Notes: generated by a model not told the origin, from the sequence alone. A stretch of 38,274 nt of DNA from Geminicoccaceae bacterium (GCA_025062095.1 JANXAZ010000033.1:1-38274), one strand, 5' to 3'; numbered from the stretch's first letter, positions 17,603 to 26,487 are shown. Numbers and translations: made by a program.

Positions 17603-18072
17603 CGCGGAGCGCTCCCGCTCGCGGCCGACCCCTCGGCCTCCGCCTTCCAGTGGCCGGTGCGTTTCAAGGCGTCGGCGACTTCTCGGGGCATGTAGGTCTC
17701 GTCGTGTTTGGCGAGCACTTCGTTGGCGCGGAAGAGCCCGCTCGCATCGAAGGCGCCCTGCGCCACCACCCCTTGTCCTTCCCGGAAGAGATCGGGGAGC
17801 ACGCCGCGATAAGCGACCGCGATTCGGTGGGCGCCGTCGGTCACCGCGAAGCGGATCTCGCCGTCGGCGCGCCGCTCGATGCTCCCTTCCGCCACGAGTC
17901 CGCCCAGCCGGAAGGGCTTGCCGGGCTCGATCGCGCGCCCGGCGAGATCGCTCGGGGACAGGAAGAGCGAGACTTTCTCGCCCAGAGCGGCGAGGACGAG
18001 CGCGGCCGATCCGCCGCCGAGAAGGAGCGCGAGCAGGACGAGGATCAGCCGCTGACGCTTGCGCAGGCGCAT
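17599..18072 (-). CDS. ccmE: Haem chaperone CcmE
   Basis: 157 aa. A basic start plus one membrane anchor (about 8-30), then an OB-fold periplasmic domain. The haem-binding motif HDETY is present with His123 (covalent haem attachment) and Tyr127. GKPFRLGGLVAEGSI and RFAVTDG are family landmarks. The protein carries haem from the CcmABCD exporter to CcmF. It ends in a flexible Ala/Ser-rich tail and overlaps ccmF by four bases. Confidence 0.96.
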   Translation of the reverse strand: MRLRKRQRLILVLLALLLGGGSAALVLAALGEKVSLFLSPSDLAGRAIEPGKPFRLGGLVAEGSIERRADGEIRFAVTDGAHRIAVAYRGVLPDLFREGQGVVAQGAFDASGLFRANEVLAKHDETYMPREVADALKRTGHWKAEAEGSAASGSAPR

Positions 18073-18090
18073 GCGACGACTCCGGAAGCC

Positions 18091-18306
18091 TCAACCCTCG
18101 CCCGGGCCCGCGCTCGGCCGACGCTCGGCGACCAGCGCGGCGCGCGCGCGGCCGCGTCGTTCGGCCACGATCCGCTCGGCTTCCGCCGTGCGCTTGCGCG
18201 CCAGGCGTCGGCTCTGCCAGAACAGGCCCACCAGAGCCGCGAGGCTGATGCCGTAGGCGGCCCATACGTAGGGCCCGTAGCCACCCATCGCCAGGAATTC
18301 GCGCAT
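18091..18306 (-). CDS. ccmD: Haem exporter accessory protein CcmD
   Basis: 71 aa single-pass protein. It opens MREFLAMGGYGPYVWAAYGI, the typical CcmD start, with a membrane helix at about 12-32 and then a basic tail (RRLARKRTAEAERI). CcmD helps release haem-loaded CcmE from CcmABC. It is the first gene of this ccm block, yet ccmC, ccmB and ccmA are not beside it. The tail is longer than many CcmD proteins. It is divergent from glnD. Confidence 0.88.
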   Translation of the reverse strand: MREFLAMGGYGPYVWAAYGISLAALVGLFWQSRRLARKRTAEAERIVAERRGRARAALVAERRPSAGPGEG

Positions 18307-18425
18307 CGCCCTCGCGCCGCTCGCGGATCCGTCCTTCTACTCTCGTGGAGGATAGCAGCCGAAGTGCGGCGAACAAGGCGATCTCGGGTGCGACCGCGGG
18401 GCGCGGTCGGCCGAGCGGATCGGCG

Positions 18426-21173
18426 ATGAACCTCGCGACCACGGCGAGCGAACTCGTCCGCGGCCCCGCGCGCCCGCCGGCTCCGGCCCTTTTCGCGCGC
18501 GAGGCGAGCAGTCTCGAGGAACTCCAGGCGGCTCTCGCCGCGCATCTCGCCGCCGGGCGAGCGAGCATCAGGACCTGGTTCGAAGCCGGCGGCTCGGCAG
18601 AAGTGGTCCACAAAGAACTCGCCGACCTCGTCGACGAGGTGGTGATCGCGGCGCTGTCTTGGGCCGATCGTCGGTTCGGCAGCGCCAACCGGACGACCGG
18701 CGAACGGCTCGCGGTGGTCGCGGTGGGCGGCTACGGGCGCGCCGAACTCGCCCCCTTCTCCGACATCGACATCCTCTTCCTGCACCCCTACAAGCCGGCG
18801 CCCTACGTCGAGCAGATGACGGAATTCCTGATGCACCGGCTGTGGGACCTCGGCTTCAAGGTCGGCAACGCCCTGCGCACGGTCCCCGAGTGCATCAAGC
18901 TCGCCAAAGAAGACCTCTCGGTCAAAACCAACCTCCTCGAGGCGCGGTTTCTCTGGGGCGAGCGAGAGCTCTTCGAAGAGCTCGTGCGCGCTTACGACCG
19001 CGAGATCCGCCAGGGTCAGGGGCCGGAGTTCATCGAGGCCAAGCTCGCCGAGCGCGACGAGCGACATCGCCGCACCGGGGACAGCCGATACCTGCTCGAG
19101 CCCAACGTCAAAGAGGGCAAGGGCGGCTTGCGCGATCTGCAGACGCTCGTGTGGATCGGCCGTTTCCTGTACGGCGCGAAAGATCCGGCCGAGCTCGTCA
19201 AAGTCGGTGTCCTCACCCCCCGGGCGCTCGCCACCTTCCGCCGTTCGCGGCGCTTTCTGTGGACCGTGCGCTGTCATCTCCATTGGCTCGCCGGGCGCGC
19301 CGAAGAAAGGCTGACCTTCGAGCGTCAACCCGAGATCGCCCGGCGCATGGGTTTTCGCGATCGCGGGCGGATGCGCGCCGTCGAGCGCTTCATGAAGCGC
19401 TATTACCTCGTCGCCAAGGAGGTCGGGGCGCTCACCCGCATCGTCTGCGCCGCGCTCGAGGACCAGCACCAGCGCCGGCCGCGCTTCAGGCTGCCGCGCT
19501 TCGGCTTCGGCCGCCGCAAGATCAACGGCTTTTGGATCCAGGGCGCGCGGGTCGACCTCGCCGAGCCCGATCTGTTCGAGCGGCGGCCGGTCGCCATGCT
19601 CGAGCTCTTCCATCTGGCGCAAGAGCGCGAGCTCGACATCCACCCCAAGGCCCTGACCGCGCTCGCCCAGAATCTCAAACGGGTGGACGCCGCCCTGCGC
19701 GCCGATCCCACCGCCAATCGGCTGTTCCTCGAGATCCTCTTGTCGCGCAAGGACCCGGCCCTCGCCCTCGCGCGCATGAACGAGGCCGGACTTTTGGGTC
19801 GCTTCGTGCCCGAGTTCGGGCGCATCGTCGCCCAGATGCAGCACGATCTCTACCACGTCTACACGGTCGACGAGCACACGATCCGGGCGATCGGCGTTCT
19901 TTCCCAGATCGAGCGCGGCGAGCTCGCCCACGAGCTGCCGCTCGCCACCGCGATCGTGCCCACGCTCGTCTCGCGCACCGAGCTCTATCTCGCGACCTTC
20001 TGCCACGACCTCGGCAAGGGGCGCGGGGGCGACCACAGTCGGATCGGCGCCGAGCTCGCCCGCGGCCTGTGCCGCAGGCTCGGAGTGTCGGAAGCGGCGA
20101 CCGAAACCGTGGCCTGGCTCGTCCGCCATCATCTTCTGATGAGCGATACGGCCTTCAAACGCGATCTCGACGAGCCCAAGACGATCGCCGATTTCGTCTC
20201 CGTCGTGCAGTCGCCGGAGCGGCTCAAGCTCCTGTTGGTCCTGACCGTGGCCGATATCCGCGCCGTGGGCCCGCAGGTGTGGAACGGCTGGAAGGGGCAG
20301 CTCCTGCGCGACCTCTACAACGCCGCGGCCGAGCTCATGGCCACGGGCGAGCTCGGCCGGCCCACGGCGCGCGCGGAAGCGGCGCGCCAGCGCCTCGCGC
20401 ACGCCCTCGCGAACCTTCCCGAGCCCTGGAGCGCAGACGAGATCGCGCGCTACGCCGAGCGCCACGATCCGCGCTATTGGGTGAGCTTTTCGCACGAGGA
20501 GCTCTTGCGCCACGCCCATCTCGTGCGCGCGGCCGATCGCGCCGACGCCAAGCTCACCATCGACTTCCGGGTCGACACCTTCCGCTCGCGCACGGAGGTG
20601 ATCATCTACACCCCCGACCATCCCGGCCTGTTCCTGGAGATCGCGGGCGCGCTCGCGCTCAGCCGGGCGAGCATCGTCGACGCCCGCATCTTCACGACCA
20701 GCGACGGGATGGCCTTCGACGTGCTCGGCTTCCAGGACGCCGAGACGGCGCGCGCGATCGACGAGCCGGAGCGGCTCGAGCGCATCCGGCGCAACATCGA
20801 GCGCGCGCTCGCCGACCCGCGGTGGCTCGAGCGCGAGCTCGCTCGGCGTGCGCCCTCCCCCCGCCTGCGCCTGTTCGAGGTCGAACCGCGCGTGCTCGTC
20901 GACAACGCCGCGAGCCGCACGCTCTCGGTCATCGAGGTCAACGGCCGCGACCGACCCGGGCTGCTCTACGATCTCGCCAAGGCCCTCAAGGATCTGGGGA
21001 TCGTCATCCAGAGCGCGCACATCGCCACGTACGGCGAGCGGGTGGTCGACGTCTTCTACGTCAAGGACGTTTTCGGCCTCAAAGTGACGGCCAAGAGCAA
21101 GCTCGCGCGGGTCGAGAAACGTTTGCTCGAAGTGCTCGCCGGGACACCGGAAACGAGCGGGGTCGGACCTTGA
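18426..21173 (+). CDS. glnD: [Protein-PII] uridylyltransferase/uridylyl-removing enzyme
   Basis: 915 aa nitrogen sensor that uridylylates PII proteins when glutamine is low and removes UMP when it is high. The nucleotidyltransferase site is GGYGRAELAPFSDIDILFL (about 101-119). The HD hydrolase site is FCHDLGKGRGGDHSRIG (about 526-542), and two ACT domains lie at the C-terminus (from about 725, TEVIIYTPDHPGLFLEIAGAL, and from about 835, LSVIEVNGRDRPGLLYDLAK). I chose ATG 18426; an in-frame GTG at 18345 would add 27 low-complexity residues and leave only 38 bases to the divergent ccmD start, too little for two promoters. Its stop overlaps the TTG of murJ. Confidence 0.95.
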   Translation: MNLATTASELVRGPARPPAPALFAREASSLEELQAALAAHLAAGRASIRTWFEAGGSAEVVHKELADLVDEVVIAALSWADRRFGSANRTTGERLAVVAVGGYGRAELAPFSDIDILFLHPYKPAPYVEQMTEFLMHRLWDLGFKVGNALRTVPECIKLAKEDLSVKTNLLEARFLWGERELFEELVRAYDREIRQGQGPEFIEAKLAERDERHRRTGDSRYLLEPNVKEGKGGLRDLQTLVWIGRFLYGAKDPAELVKVGVLTPRALATFRRSRRFLWTVRCHLHWLAGRAEERLTFERQPEIARRMGFRDRGRMRAVERFMKRYYLVAKEVGALTRIVCAALEDQHQRRPRFRLPRFGFGRRKINGFWIQGARVDLAEPDLFERRPVAMLELFHLAQERELDIHPKALTALAQNLKRVDAALRADPTANRLFLEILLSRKDPALALARMNEAGLLGRFVPEFGRIVAQMQHDLYHVYTVDEHTIRAIGVLSQIERGELAHELPLATAIVPTLVSRTELYLATFCHDLGKGRGGDHSRIGAELARGLCRRLGVSEAATETVAWLVRHHLLMSDTAFKRDLDEPKTIADFVSVVQSPERLKLLLVLTVADIRAVGPQVWNGWKGQLLRDLYNAAAELMATGELGRPTARAEAARQRLAHALANLPEPWSADEIARYAERHDPRYWVSFSHEELLRHAHLVRAADRADAKLTIDFRVDTFRSRTEVIIYTPDHPGLFLEIAGALALSRASIVDARIFTTSDGMAFDVLGFQDAETARAIDEPERLERIRRNIERALADPRWLERELARRAPSPRLRLFEVEPRVLVDNAASRTLSVIEVNGRDRPGLLYDLAKALKDLGIVIQSAHIATYGERVVDVFYVKDVFGLKVTAKSKLARVEKRLLEVLAGTPETSGVGP

Positions 21174-22753
21174 ACCTGTTGCGCGCCGCGGCGACGGTCG
21201 GCGGCTTCACGCTGCTTTCGCGCGTCCTGGGCTTCGTGCGCGACCTCGCGATCGCCGCGGTGCTGGGAGCGGGAGCCGCGGCGGACGCGTTCTTCGTCGC
21301 CTTCAAGCTCGCCAACATGCTCCGCCGGCTGTTCGCCGAAGGCGCGTTCAACGCCGGCTTCGTGCCGCTGTTCGCGCGCACCCTCGAGCAGGAGGGCGAA
21401 CAAGCGGCGCGTGCCTTCGCCGCCCACGCCCTGAGCGTCATGGCGCTCCTGCTCGCCGGCGTCGTCCTTATCGCCGAGCTCGCCATGCCCGTTCTCGTGC
21501 GCGTGATCGCCACCGGCTTCGACCCGCGAGACGAGCGCTACCGCCTCGCCGTCGAGCTCTCCCGCCTGACCTTCCCCTATCTCGCGGCGATCTCCCTGGC
21601 CGCGCTCGTCTCCGGGGTCCTGAACGGGCTCGGCCGGTTCGCCGCCGCGGCCTTCGCGCCCGTGCTGTTGAACCTCGTGCTGATCGCCGCCCTCGCGCTC
21701 GCCGTCGCGACCGGAGCGAGCGCCGCCCATCTCCTGGCCGCGGGCGTGCTCGCGGCGGGTGTCGCGCAGTTCGCCCTCGTCTTCGCGGCCGCCGCGCGTG
21801 CCGGCTTCGCGCTCCTGCCGCGCTGGCCGCGCGGGCCCGAGCGCGCGCGCTTGCGCCGGCTGTGGCACCTCGTCCTCCCGGGAGCCTTCGGCGCCGGGGT
21901 GTACCAGCTCAACCTCGTCGTCGACACCTGGTTCGCCTCGCACCTGCCCACCGGGGCGGTCTCTTACCTCTTCTACGCCGATCGGCTCGTGCAGTTGCCG
22001 CTCGGGCTCGTCGGCGTGGCGCTCGGCACGGCCCTTCTTCCCCTTCTGGCGCGCCAGCTGCGCGCCGGGCGCATCGATGCCGCGCGTCACAATTTCGATC
22101 GCGCGCTCGAGCTCGCGCTCTTCGCGAGTCTGCCCGCCGCCCTGGGTCTGATCCTGCTCGCCGAGCCGATCGTGCGCGTGCTGTTCGAACGCGGCGCCTT
22201 CGACCGCGCGGCCACCGAGGCCACGGCGGCGGCGCTCGCCGCCTTCGCCTGCGGCCTTCCCGCCTTCGTCCTGGTCAAGGTCCTCGCCACCGCCTTCTTC
22301 GCCCGCGAGGACACCCGCACCCCGGTGTTCGTGGCCGCGCTGTGCCTCGGCGCCAACGTCCTCGTCATCCTCGCCACCATCGGACCTTTCGGCCACGTCG
22401 GGATCGCCCTCGCCACCGCCCTGTCGAACTGGATCAACGCCGGGCTCCTGACCCTCGTGCTCGTCCGCCGCGGCGCCTTCGTGCCCGGTGCGCGCTTGCG
22501 CTCCCGCGTCCTTCGCCTGCTCCTCGCTTCCGGGCTGTTGAGCCTGCTCTTGTGGGCCCTGCGGGCGTTCGGCCCCGCACCCGACAGCCTCGGCGGGCTC
22601 GGTTTCGCCCTCGCCGGCGGCGCCGGCGGCTATCTCCTCTTCGCGCGCCTGACGGGGGCCTTCGCCTTTTCCGAGCTGCGCGCCGCGCTCGTGCGCGCGC
22701 CCGCCGAGCCGGCCGGGGCGGCCGCGCGGCTTGACAGGGCGAAGACCGCGTGA
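21170..22753 (+). CDS. murJ: Lipid II flippase MurJ (MviN)
   Basis: 527 aa inner-membrane protein with about 14 helices that flips lipid II for peptidoglycan synthesis. The start TTG 21170 overlaps the glnD stop (TTGA). The N-terminus has the family marks GGFTLLSRVLGFVRDLAIAA and ADAFFVAFKLANMLRRLFAEGAF. Other conserved parts are YLFYADRLVQLPLGLVGVALGTALLP and VRVLFERGAFD. The C-terminus ends in a cytoplasmic Ala-rich tail. Coupling to glnD is common in Alphaproteobacteria and need not mean a functional link. Confidence 0.94.
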   Translation: MNLLRAAATVGGFTLLSRVLGFVRDLAIAAVLGAGAAADAFFVAFKLANMLRRLFAEGAFNAGFVPLFARTLEQEGEQAARAFAAHALSVMALLLAGVVLIAELAMPVLVRVIATGFDPRDERYRLAVELSRLTFPYLAAISLAALVSGVLNGLGRFAAAAFAPVLLNLVLIAALALAVATGASAAHLLAAGVLAAGVAQFALVFAAAARAGFALLPRWPRGPERARLRRLWHLVLPGAFGAGVYQLNLVVDTWFASHLPTGAVSYLFYADRLVQLPLGLVGVALGTALLPLLARQLRAGRIDAARHNFDRALELALFASLPAALGLILLAEPIVRVLFERGAFDRAATEATAAALAAFACGLPAFVLVKVLATAFFAREDTRTPVFVAALCLGANVLVILATIGPFGHVGIALATALSNWINAGLLTLVLVRRGAFVPGARLRSRVLRLLLASGLLSLLLWALRAFGPAPDSLGGLGFALAGGAGGYLLFARLTGAFAFSELRAALVRAPAEPAGAAARLDRAKTA

Positions 22754-22792
22754 TGCTCAAGGGCGCGACTTCGACCCCTTCCGGATCCCCGC

Positions 22793-23788
22793 ATGCGTGA
22801 ACGCGTCTTCTCCGGCATCCAGCCGACGAGCGGAATCCATCTCGGCAATTACCTGGGCGCCATTCGTCACTGGGTCCGGCTGCAGGACAGCTACGAGTGC
22901 ATCTACTGCATCGTCGACCAGCACGCGCTCACCACCGTCCACGACCCCGAGGCGATGCGCGCGAACACGCGCGAAGTCGCCGCCGCGCTCTTGGCCTGCG
23001 GCATCGACCCCGCGCGCTCGATCCTCTTCGTCCAGAGCCACGTGCCGGGCCACGCGCAACTCGCCTGGGTGCTCAATTGCGTGACCCCCTTGGGCTGGCT
23101 CAACCGCATGACGCAGTTCAAGGAGAAGGCGGGGAAGGACCGCGAGGGCGCGCCGTTGGGCCTTTACGCCTACCCGGTCCTGCAGGCCGCCGACATCCTG
23201 CTCTACAAGGCCACCAAGGTCCCGGTGGGCGAAGATCAGAAACAACATCTCGAGCTCTCCCGGGACATCGCCGCCGCCTTCAACCGCCGTTTCGGCGAGG
23301 GCTTCTTCCCCCTGCCGGAGCCCATGATCATGGGCGAAGCGACGCGGGTCATGTCGCTGCGCGACGGCACCAAGAAAATGTCGAAGTCGGATCCTTCGGA
23401 CCAGTCGCGGATCAATCTCACCGACGACGCCGAGACGATCGCCTACAAGATCCGCCGCGCCAAATCCGACAGCATCGAAGGCTTGTGGGTCGACGAGGAG
23501 AAGAGACCCGAGGCCACCAATCTCTTGCGCATCTACGCCGCGCTCGCCGACCGACCGGTGGCGGAGGTGGAGCAGGAGTTCCGCCACACGCTGTTCTCGA
23601 CCTTCAAGAACAAGCTCGCCGAGCTCTGCGTCGAGAAGCTCGCCCCCATCAACGCCGAGATGCGCGGGCTTCTGGCCAATCCCGGCCACATCGACCGGGT
23701 GCTGGCCGACGGAGCGGAACGCGCCCGCGCCATCGCCGAGCCGATCCTGGCCGAAGTCTACGACCGCGTCGGCTTCCTCAAGCTCTGA
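22793..23788 (+). CDS. trpS: Tryptophanyl-tRNA synthetase
   Basis: 331 aa class I synthetase. The HIGH-type motif lies in [18 protein letters not shown] (about 7-24) and the KMSKS loop in [16 protein letters not shown] (about 193-208). QFKEKAGKD and [17 protein letters not shown] are further landmarks of TrpS. Length is standard. The ATG lies 39 bases after murJ. A small hairpin with a T-rich flank 64 bases after the stop may end the transcript. Confidence 0.97.
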   Translation: MRERVFSGIQPTSGIHLGNYLGAIRHWVRLQDSYECIYCIVDQHALTTVHDPEAMRANTREVAAALLACGIDPARSILFVQSHVPGHAQLAWVLNCVTPLGWLNRMTQFKEKAGKDREGAPLGLYAYPVLQAADILLYKATKVPVGEDQKQHLELSRDIAAAFNRRFGEGFFPLPEPMIMGEATRVMSLRDGTKKMSKSDPSDQSRINLTDDAETIAYKIRRAKSDSIEGLWVDEEKRPEATNLLRIYAALADRPVAEVEQEFRHTLFSTFKNKLAELCVEKLAPINAEMRGLLANPGHIDRVLADGAERARAIAEPILAEVYDRVGFLKL

Positions 23789-24365
23789 GGTCGAGCCCCC
23801 GAGGTCGAGCCGCCGCGCGCCGTCCCCGGGCGACCTCCCACCGCCACCGGCTCGGTCGGCTCGCGACCGTCTTCTTCCCCGCCCCTCGCGCCTTCTCCGA
23901 AGACGCGGGTGCCGCCTCGCGCACCAGGACGACGAGCGCGCGAGAAGGCGCTCTTCGCCTGCGCCGGGGCGAGCCGGACGATGACGGGGGCGAAAGCTCC
24001 GGTCGGGCGAGCGAACACGTGTTCTCCGCGCGAAAGCAAGGGCTTTTCGGCGATGTCGCGATCGCGCGCCCGCCCGGGCGGGACAACGGACGATACACAC
24101 CAGACGATATCGAGAGGACGCGGCGGCGAAGCGCTCTGATCGGGGCTTCGCGCCAGCCCGCGCGGTCGCGCGCTTCCGATACGGCGAGCGATGCCGCTTC
24201 GGATGCGCGGTCCGATCCTCGACCCGCTGCGCTCGCGGCCTTCTCGGCGTCGCGGTCGCTTCCGGCTGCACGTGGTCGTCCGTATCCTGCAAGACCGAGC
24301 GAGAAGCCGCCCTTGTCGAAGCCGGCCGCGGGTGCCATCTCGCTCGCTCGAGCGGGGAGATCGCC
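23789..24365. other. 577-base intergenic stretch with no supportable gene
   Basis: Apart from the possible terminator, I see nothing I would call a gene. Reading frames on both strands here are Arg/Ser/Pro-rich and resemble random GC-rich translation. A 10-base direct repeat (GAGGTCGAGC at 23787 and 23801) lies at the trpS end. A locally less GC-rich patch (about 24080-24115, with ACGATACACACC and GACGATATCG) might hold the nfuA promoter, but no clear -35/-10 pair is visible. Confidence 0.5.
23853..23876 (+). terminator. Possible terminator after trpS
   Basis: A 6-bp perfect stem (CGGTCG / CGACCG) with a GCTCG loop is followed by TCTTCTT. It is short, but its position 64 bases after the trpS stop and its pyrimidine-rich flank make it a candidate intrinsic terminator. 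Confidence 0.35.
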
Positions 24366-24917
24366 ATGTTCATCGAGACCCAGCCCACGCCCAATCCGGC
24401 CACGCTCAAGTTCTTGCCCGGACGCCCGGTGCTTCCGCGCGGCGCGGCCGAATTCACCGATCCGCGCGATGCCGCGGTCTCGCCCTTGGCGGAGCGGATC
24501 TTCGCCGTCGAGGGCGTGACCGGCGTCTATCTGGGCGCCGACTTCGTGAGCGTCACCAAACGCGAAGACGTTCCCTGGCACGAGCTCAAGCCGGCCGTGC
24601 TGGGCGCGATCATGGAACATTATCTCTCGGGCGATCCGGTGCTGCGCGAGGGCTACGAGGCCGAGACCTCGTCCTCCGAGGACGCCGATCCCGTGGTCGC
24701 GCGGATCAAGGAGCTCATCGAGACCCGCGTGCGGCCGGCGGTGGCCCGCGACGGCGGCGACGTCGTCTTCCGCGGCTTCGAGCGCGGGATCGTCTATTTG
24801 CAGATGCGCGGGGCCTGCTCCGGCTGCCCGTCCTCGGTCATGACCCTCAAAGCGGGGATCGAGAACCTGCTGCGCTATTACGTGCCCGAGGTGGTGGAAG
24901 TCCGCGCCGTCGGCTGA
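24366..24917 (+). CDS. nfuA: NifU-family iron-sulfur scaffold/carrier (Nfu type)
   Basis: 183 aa. N-terminal Nfu_N domain (about 1-88), opening MFIETQPTPNPATLKFLPG, then a NifU C-terminal domain (about 105-180) with RPAVARDGGDVVFRGF and the cluster-binding CxxC in MRGACSGCPSS (about 148-154). It carries [4Fe-4S] clusters to client apoproteins; MiaB, encoded 2.2 kb downstream, is a typical client class, though that pairing here is an inference. The ATG has a reasonable GGGGAGA upstream. Confidence 0.93.
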   Translation: MFIETQPTPNPATLKFLPGRPVLPRGAAEFTDPRDAAVSPLAERIFAVEGVTGVYLGADFVSVTKREDVPWHELKPAVLGAIMEHYLSGDPVLREGYEAETSSSEDADPVVARIKELIETRVRPAVARDGGDVVFRGFERGIVYLQMRGACSGCPSSVMTLKAGIENLLRYYVPEVVEVRAVG

Positions 24918-24925
24918 TCCTCGCT

Positions 24926-25582
24926 GTGAACCTGCTCGCTCTGCTCGTCGGCCCGAAGGGTCCGGCCGTGGCCGCGGGCGGCGACCGCGCGGGCCCGATC
25001 GAGCGCAGCGGGACGCAAGGTGCGGTCGAACAGCTGCCGCTTCTCGTGCGCGACGCGCTCGCCGCCGCGAAGCTGAGCTTTTCCGAGCTCGACGCCTTCG
25101 CCGTGCTCACCGGGCCCGGCCGTTTCACCGCGATTCGCGCCGCCGTCGCCGCCGCCCGTGCGCTTTCGCTCGCCACGGGCCGCGGCATCTACGCGCTGAG
25201 CGCGTTCGAGCTCGGCGCCGCGGCGCGAGCGGGTCCCGCTCTCGTGGTCGTGCCGGTCGGCCGCGAGGAGCTGGCCCTGCAACCGTTCGACGGGCCGGAT
25301 GCGCCCTGTGCGGAACCCGCGCTCGCGTCGCGGTGCGATCTCGCGCGCGCAGTCGAGGGCGCGCACCGGCTCGTCCTCGTCGATCCCGATCCCGAGCTCG
25401 CCGCCCGTGCTCCCGAGGACGCCGTCTTCGTGGAGAGCACGGCCGGCTTCTTGTGGACCGCGGCGCGGGCGCGCGCGCGGAGGGGGATCGGGCCCGCGCC
25501 CGGGCCGAGCGTGCGCCCGCTCTATCTGCGCCCCCCCGATGCCCGGCTGGAGGCCGGACGGCCGCTGGTGCTCAGGAGTTAG
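24926..25582 (+). CDS. tsaB: TsaB-like tRNA threonylcarbamoyladenosine factor, divergent
   Basis: 218 aa. The start is GTG 24926, nine bases after the nfuA stop. TsaB is the non-catalytic partner of TsaD in making t6A on ANN-decoding tRNAs. Supporting parts are LPLLVRDALAAAKLSFSELD, the AVLTGPGRFTAIRAAVAAAR segment (normally GPGSFTGLR), LSAFELGAAA, and the C-terminal RPLYLRPPDARL. Oddly, the usual N-terminal ALDTS-type motif is replaced by LLALLVGPKG and the following strand is shortened. Position before rimI is the usual TsaB place, so I keep the name with some caution. The rimI start follows after eight bases. Confidence 0.78.
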   Translation: MNLLALLVGPKGPAVAAGGDRAGPIERSGTQGAVEQLPLLVRDALAAAKLSFSELDAFAVLTGPGRFTAIRAAVAAARALSLATGRGIYALSAFELGAAARAGPALVVVPVGREELALQPFDGPDAPCAEPALASRCDLARAVEGAHRLVLVDPDPELAARAPEDAVFVESTAGFLWTAARARARRGIGPAPGPSVRPLYLRPPDARLEAGRPLVLRS

Positions 25583-25590
25583 CGCCGGGG

Positions 25591-26157
25591 ATGTTCGGTC
25601 GGCTGCGCGCGAACACGCTCGCCATCCGGCCGGTGGGGCCGTTCGATCTCGGCCGCCTCGCCCGACTGCACCGGCGGTGTTTCGCCGAGCCCTGGAGCCG
25701 AGCCGATCTCGCCCATCTCCTCGCCATGCCCGGAGCGTTCGGCTTGATCGCGCGGCTCTTCGAAGGGGGGCTTTCGGGCCTCGATGCGATGCGGGGGGTC
25801 GGCTTCGCCATCGCGCGGGTGGTGCGCGACGAAAGCGAGCTCCTCTCTTTGGGCGTCGCCCCGCCCTGGCGGCGGCGCCGGATCGGCAGCGCGCTCTTGC
25901 GCGCCGCCATGGAGCGCGCGCGGGCGGCGGGGGCGCGGGTCATGTACCTCGAGGTGGCGGTCGACAATTTCTCCGCCCAAGAGCTCTACCGTGCCCACGG
26001 GTTCGAGCGCGTCGGTCTGCGACCCGATTATTACCAGCGCGCCGACGGCAGCCGGGTGAGCGCGCACACGATGCGCTGCGACCTCGACCGCGCCTGCGGC
26101 CGGTTCGAGGGCACCGCCGCCGACGCCTTCAGCGGCTCGATCGACCGCCTTTCCTGA
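25591..26157 (+). CDS. rimI: Ribosomal protein S18-alanine N-acetyltransferase-like GNAT protein
   Basis: 188 aa GNAT acetyltransferase. The acetyl-CoA-binding motif A is visible as LSLGVAPPWRRRRIGSALLRAA (about 89-110), followed by VMYLEVAVDNFSAQELYRAHGFERVGLRPDYY, a strong RimI-type signature. RimI acetylates the N-terminal Ala of S18; tsaB-rimI adjacency supports the assignment. The C-terminal 25 residues are extra, and the gene's end overlaps the convergent tusA-like gene by 29 bases. Confidence 0.9.
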   Translation: MFGRLRANTLAIRPVGPFDLGRLARLHRRCFAEPWSRADLAHLLAMPGAFGLIARLFEGGLSGLDAMRGVGFAIARVVRDESELLSLGVAPPWRRRRIGSALLRAAMERARAAGARVMYLEVAVDNFSAQELYRAHGFERVGLRPDYYQRADGSRVSAHTMRCDLDRACGRFEGTAADAFSGSIDRLS

Positions 26158-26383
26158 CCTCGAGCAACCACAAGGACTGGCCGAGCGGCTCCAGCCGCAG
26201 GATCTCGTGGCCGTGATCGGCCAGGGCCCGAGGCACGTTCACCAACGGCTCCCCGTCGCGCAGGCGGATCCGGAGGATCTCGCCTTCGTTCATCCGTTCC
26301 AGGCGAAGTTTGGTCCGCACGAAGGTCATGGGGCAGACCTCTGCCGTGATATCGAGTTCGTGCGTCGTCTGGCTCCCGTCCAT
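26129..26383 (-). CDS. TusA/SirA-family sulfur carrier protein
   Basis: 84 aa. The start is ATG (read from 26383) with GGAGAAG upstream; longer in-frame starts would run into the mucR promoter side. The single Cys at residue 17 sits in the EVCPMTFVRTKLRLE motif that defines TusA-type sulfur carriers. This Cys would hold a persulfide for tRNA thiolation, molybdenum cofactor or other sulfur transfers. The rest (GEILRIRLRDGEPLVNVPRAL) fits the small two-layer fold. It is divergent from mucR and convergent with rimI. Which TusA subgroup it belongs to cannot be set from sequence alone. Confidence 0.88.
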   Translation of the reverse strand: MDGSQTTHELDITAEVCPMTFVRTKLRLERMNEGEILRIRLRDGEPLVNVPRALADHGHEILRLEPLGQSLWLLEVRKGGRSSR

Positions 26384-26487
26384 CGACCGTCTTCTCCGCG
26401 CGCCAAGAAAGCCCTTGCGGTTTTCCCAAATTGACATATGGTGTGGAGCCGACCGCCGGTTTACTCGGCCCCGAGGGAAGCGCTGGA

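Noticed and set aside
18045-21020. A 991-codon minus-strand frame antisense to glnD
   Set aside because: Same artefact: it mirrors the codon pattern of glnD and has no recognisable domain. Similar antisense frames over lnt, ccmF and nusA were dismissed for the same reason.
23787-23810. Direct repeat GAGGTCGAGC after trpS as an attachment site or CRISPR repeat
   Set aside because: Only two copies, 10 bases long and four bases apart, with no integrase, cas gene or spacers nearby.
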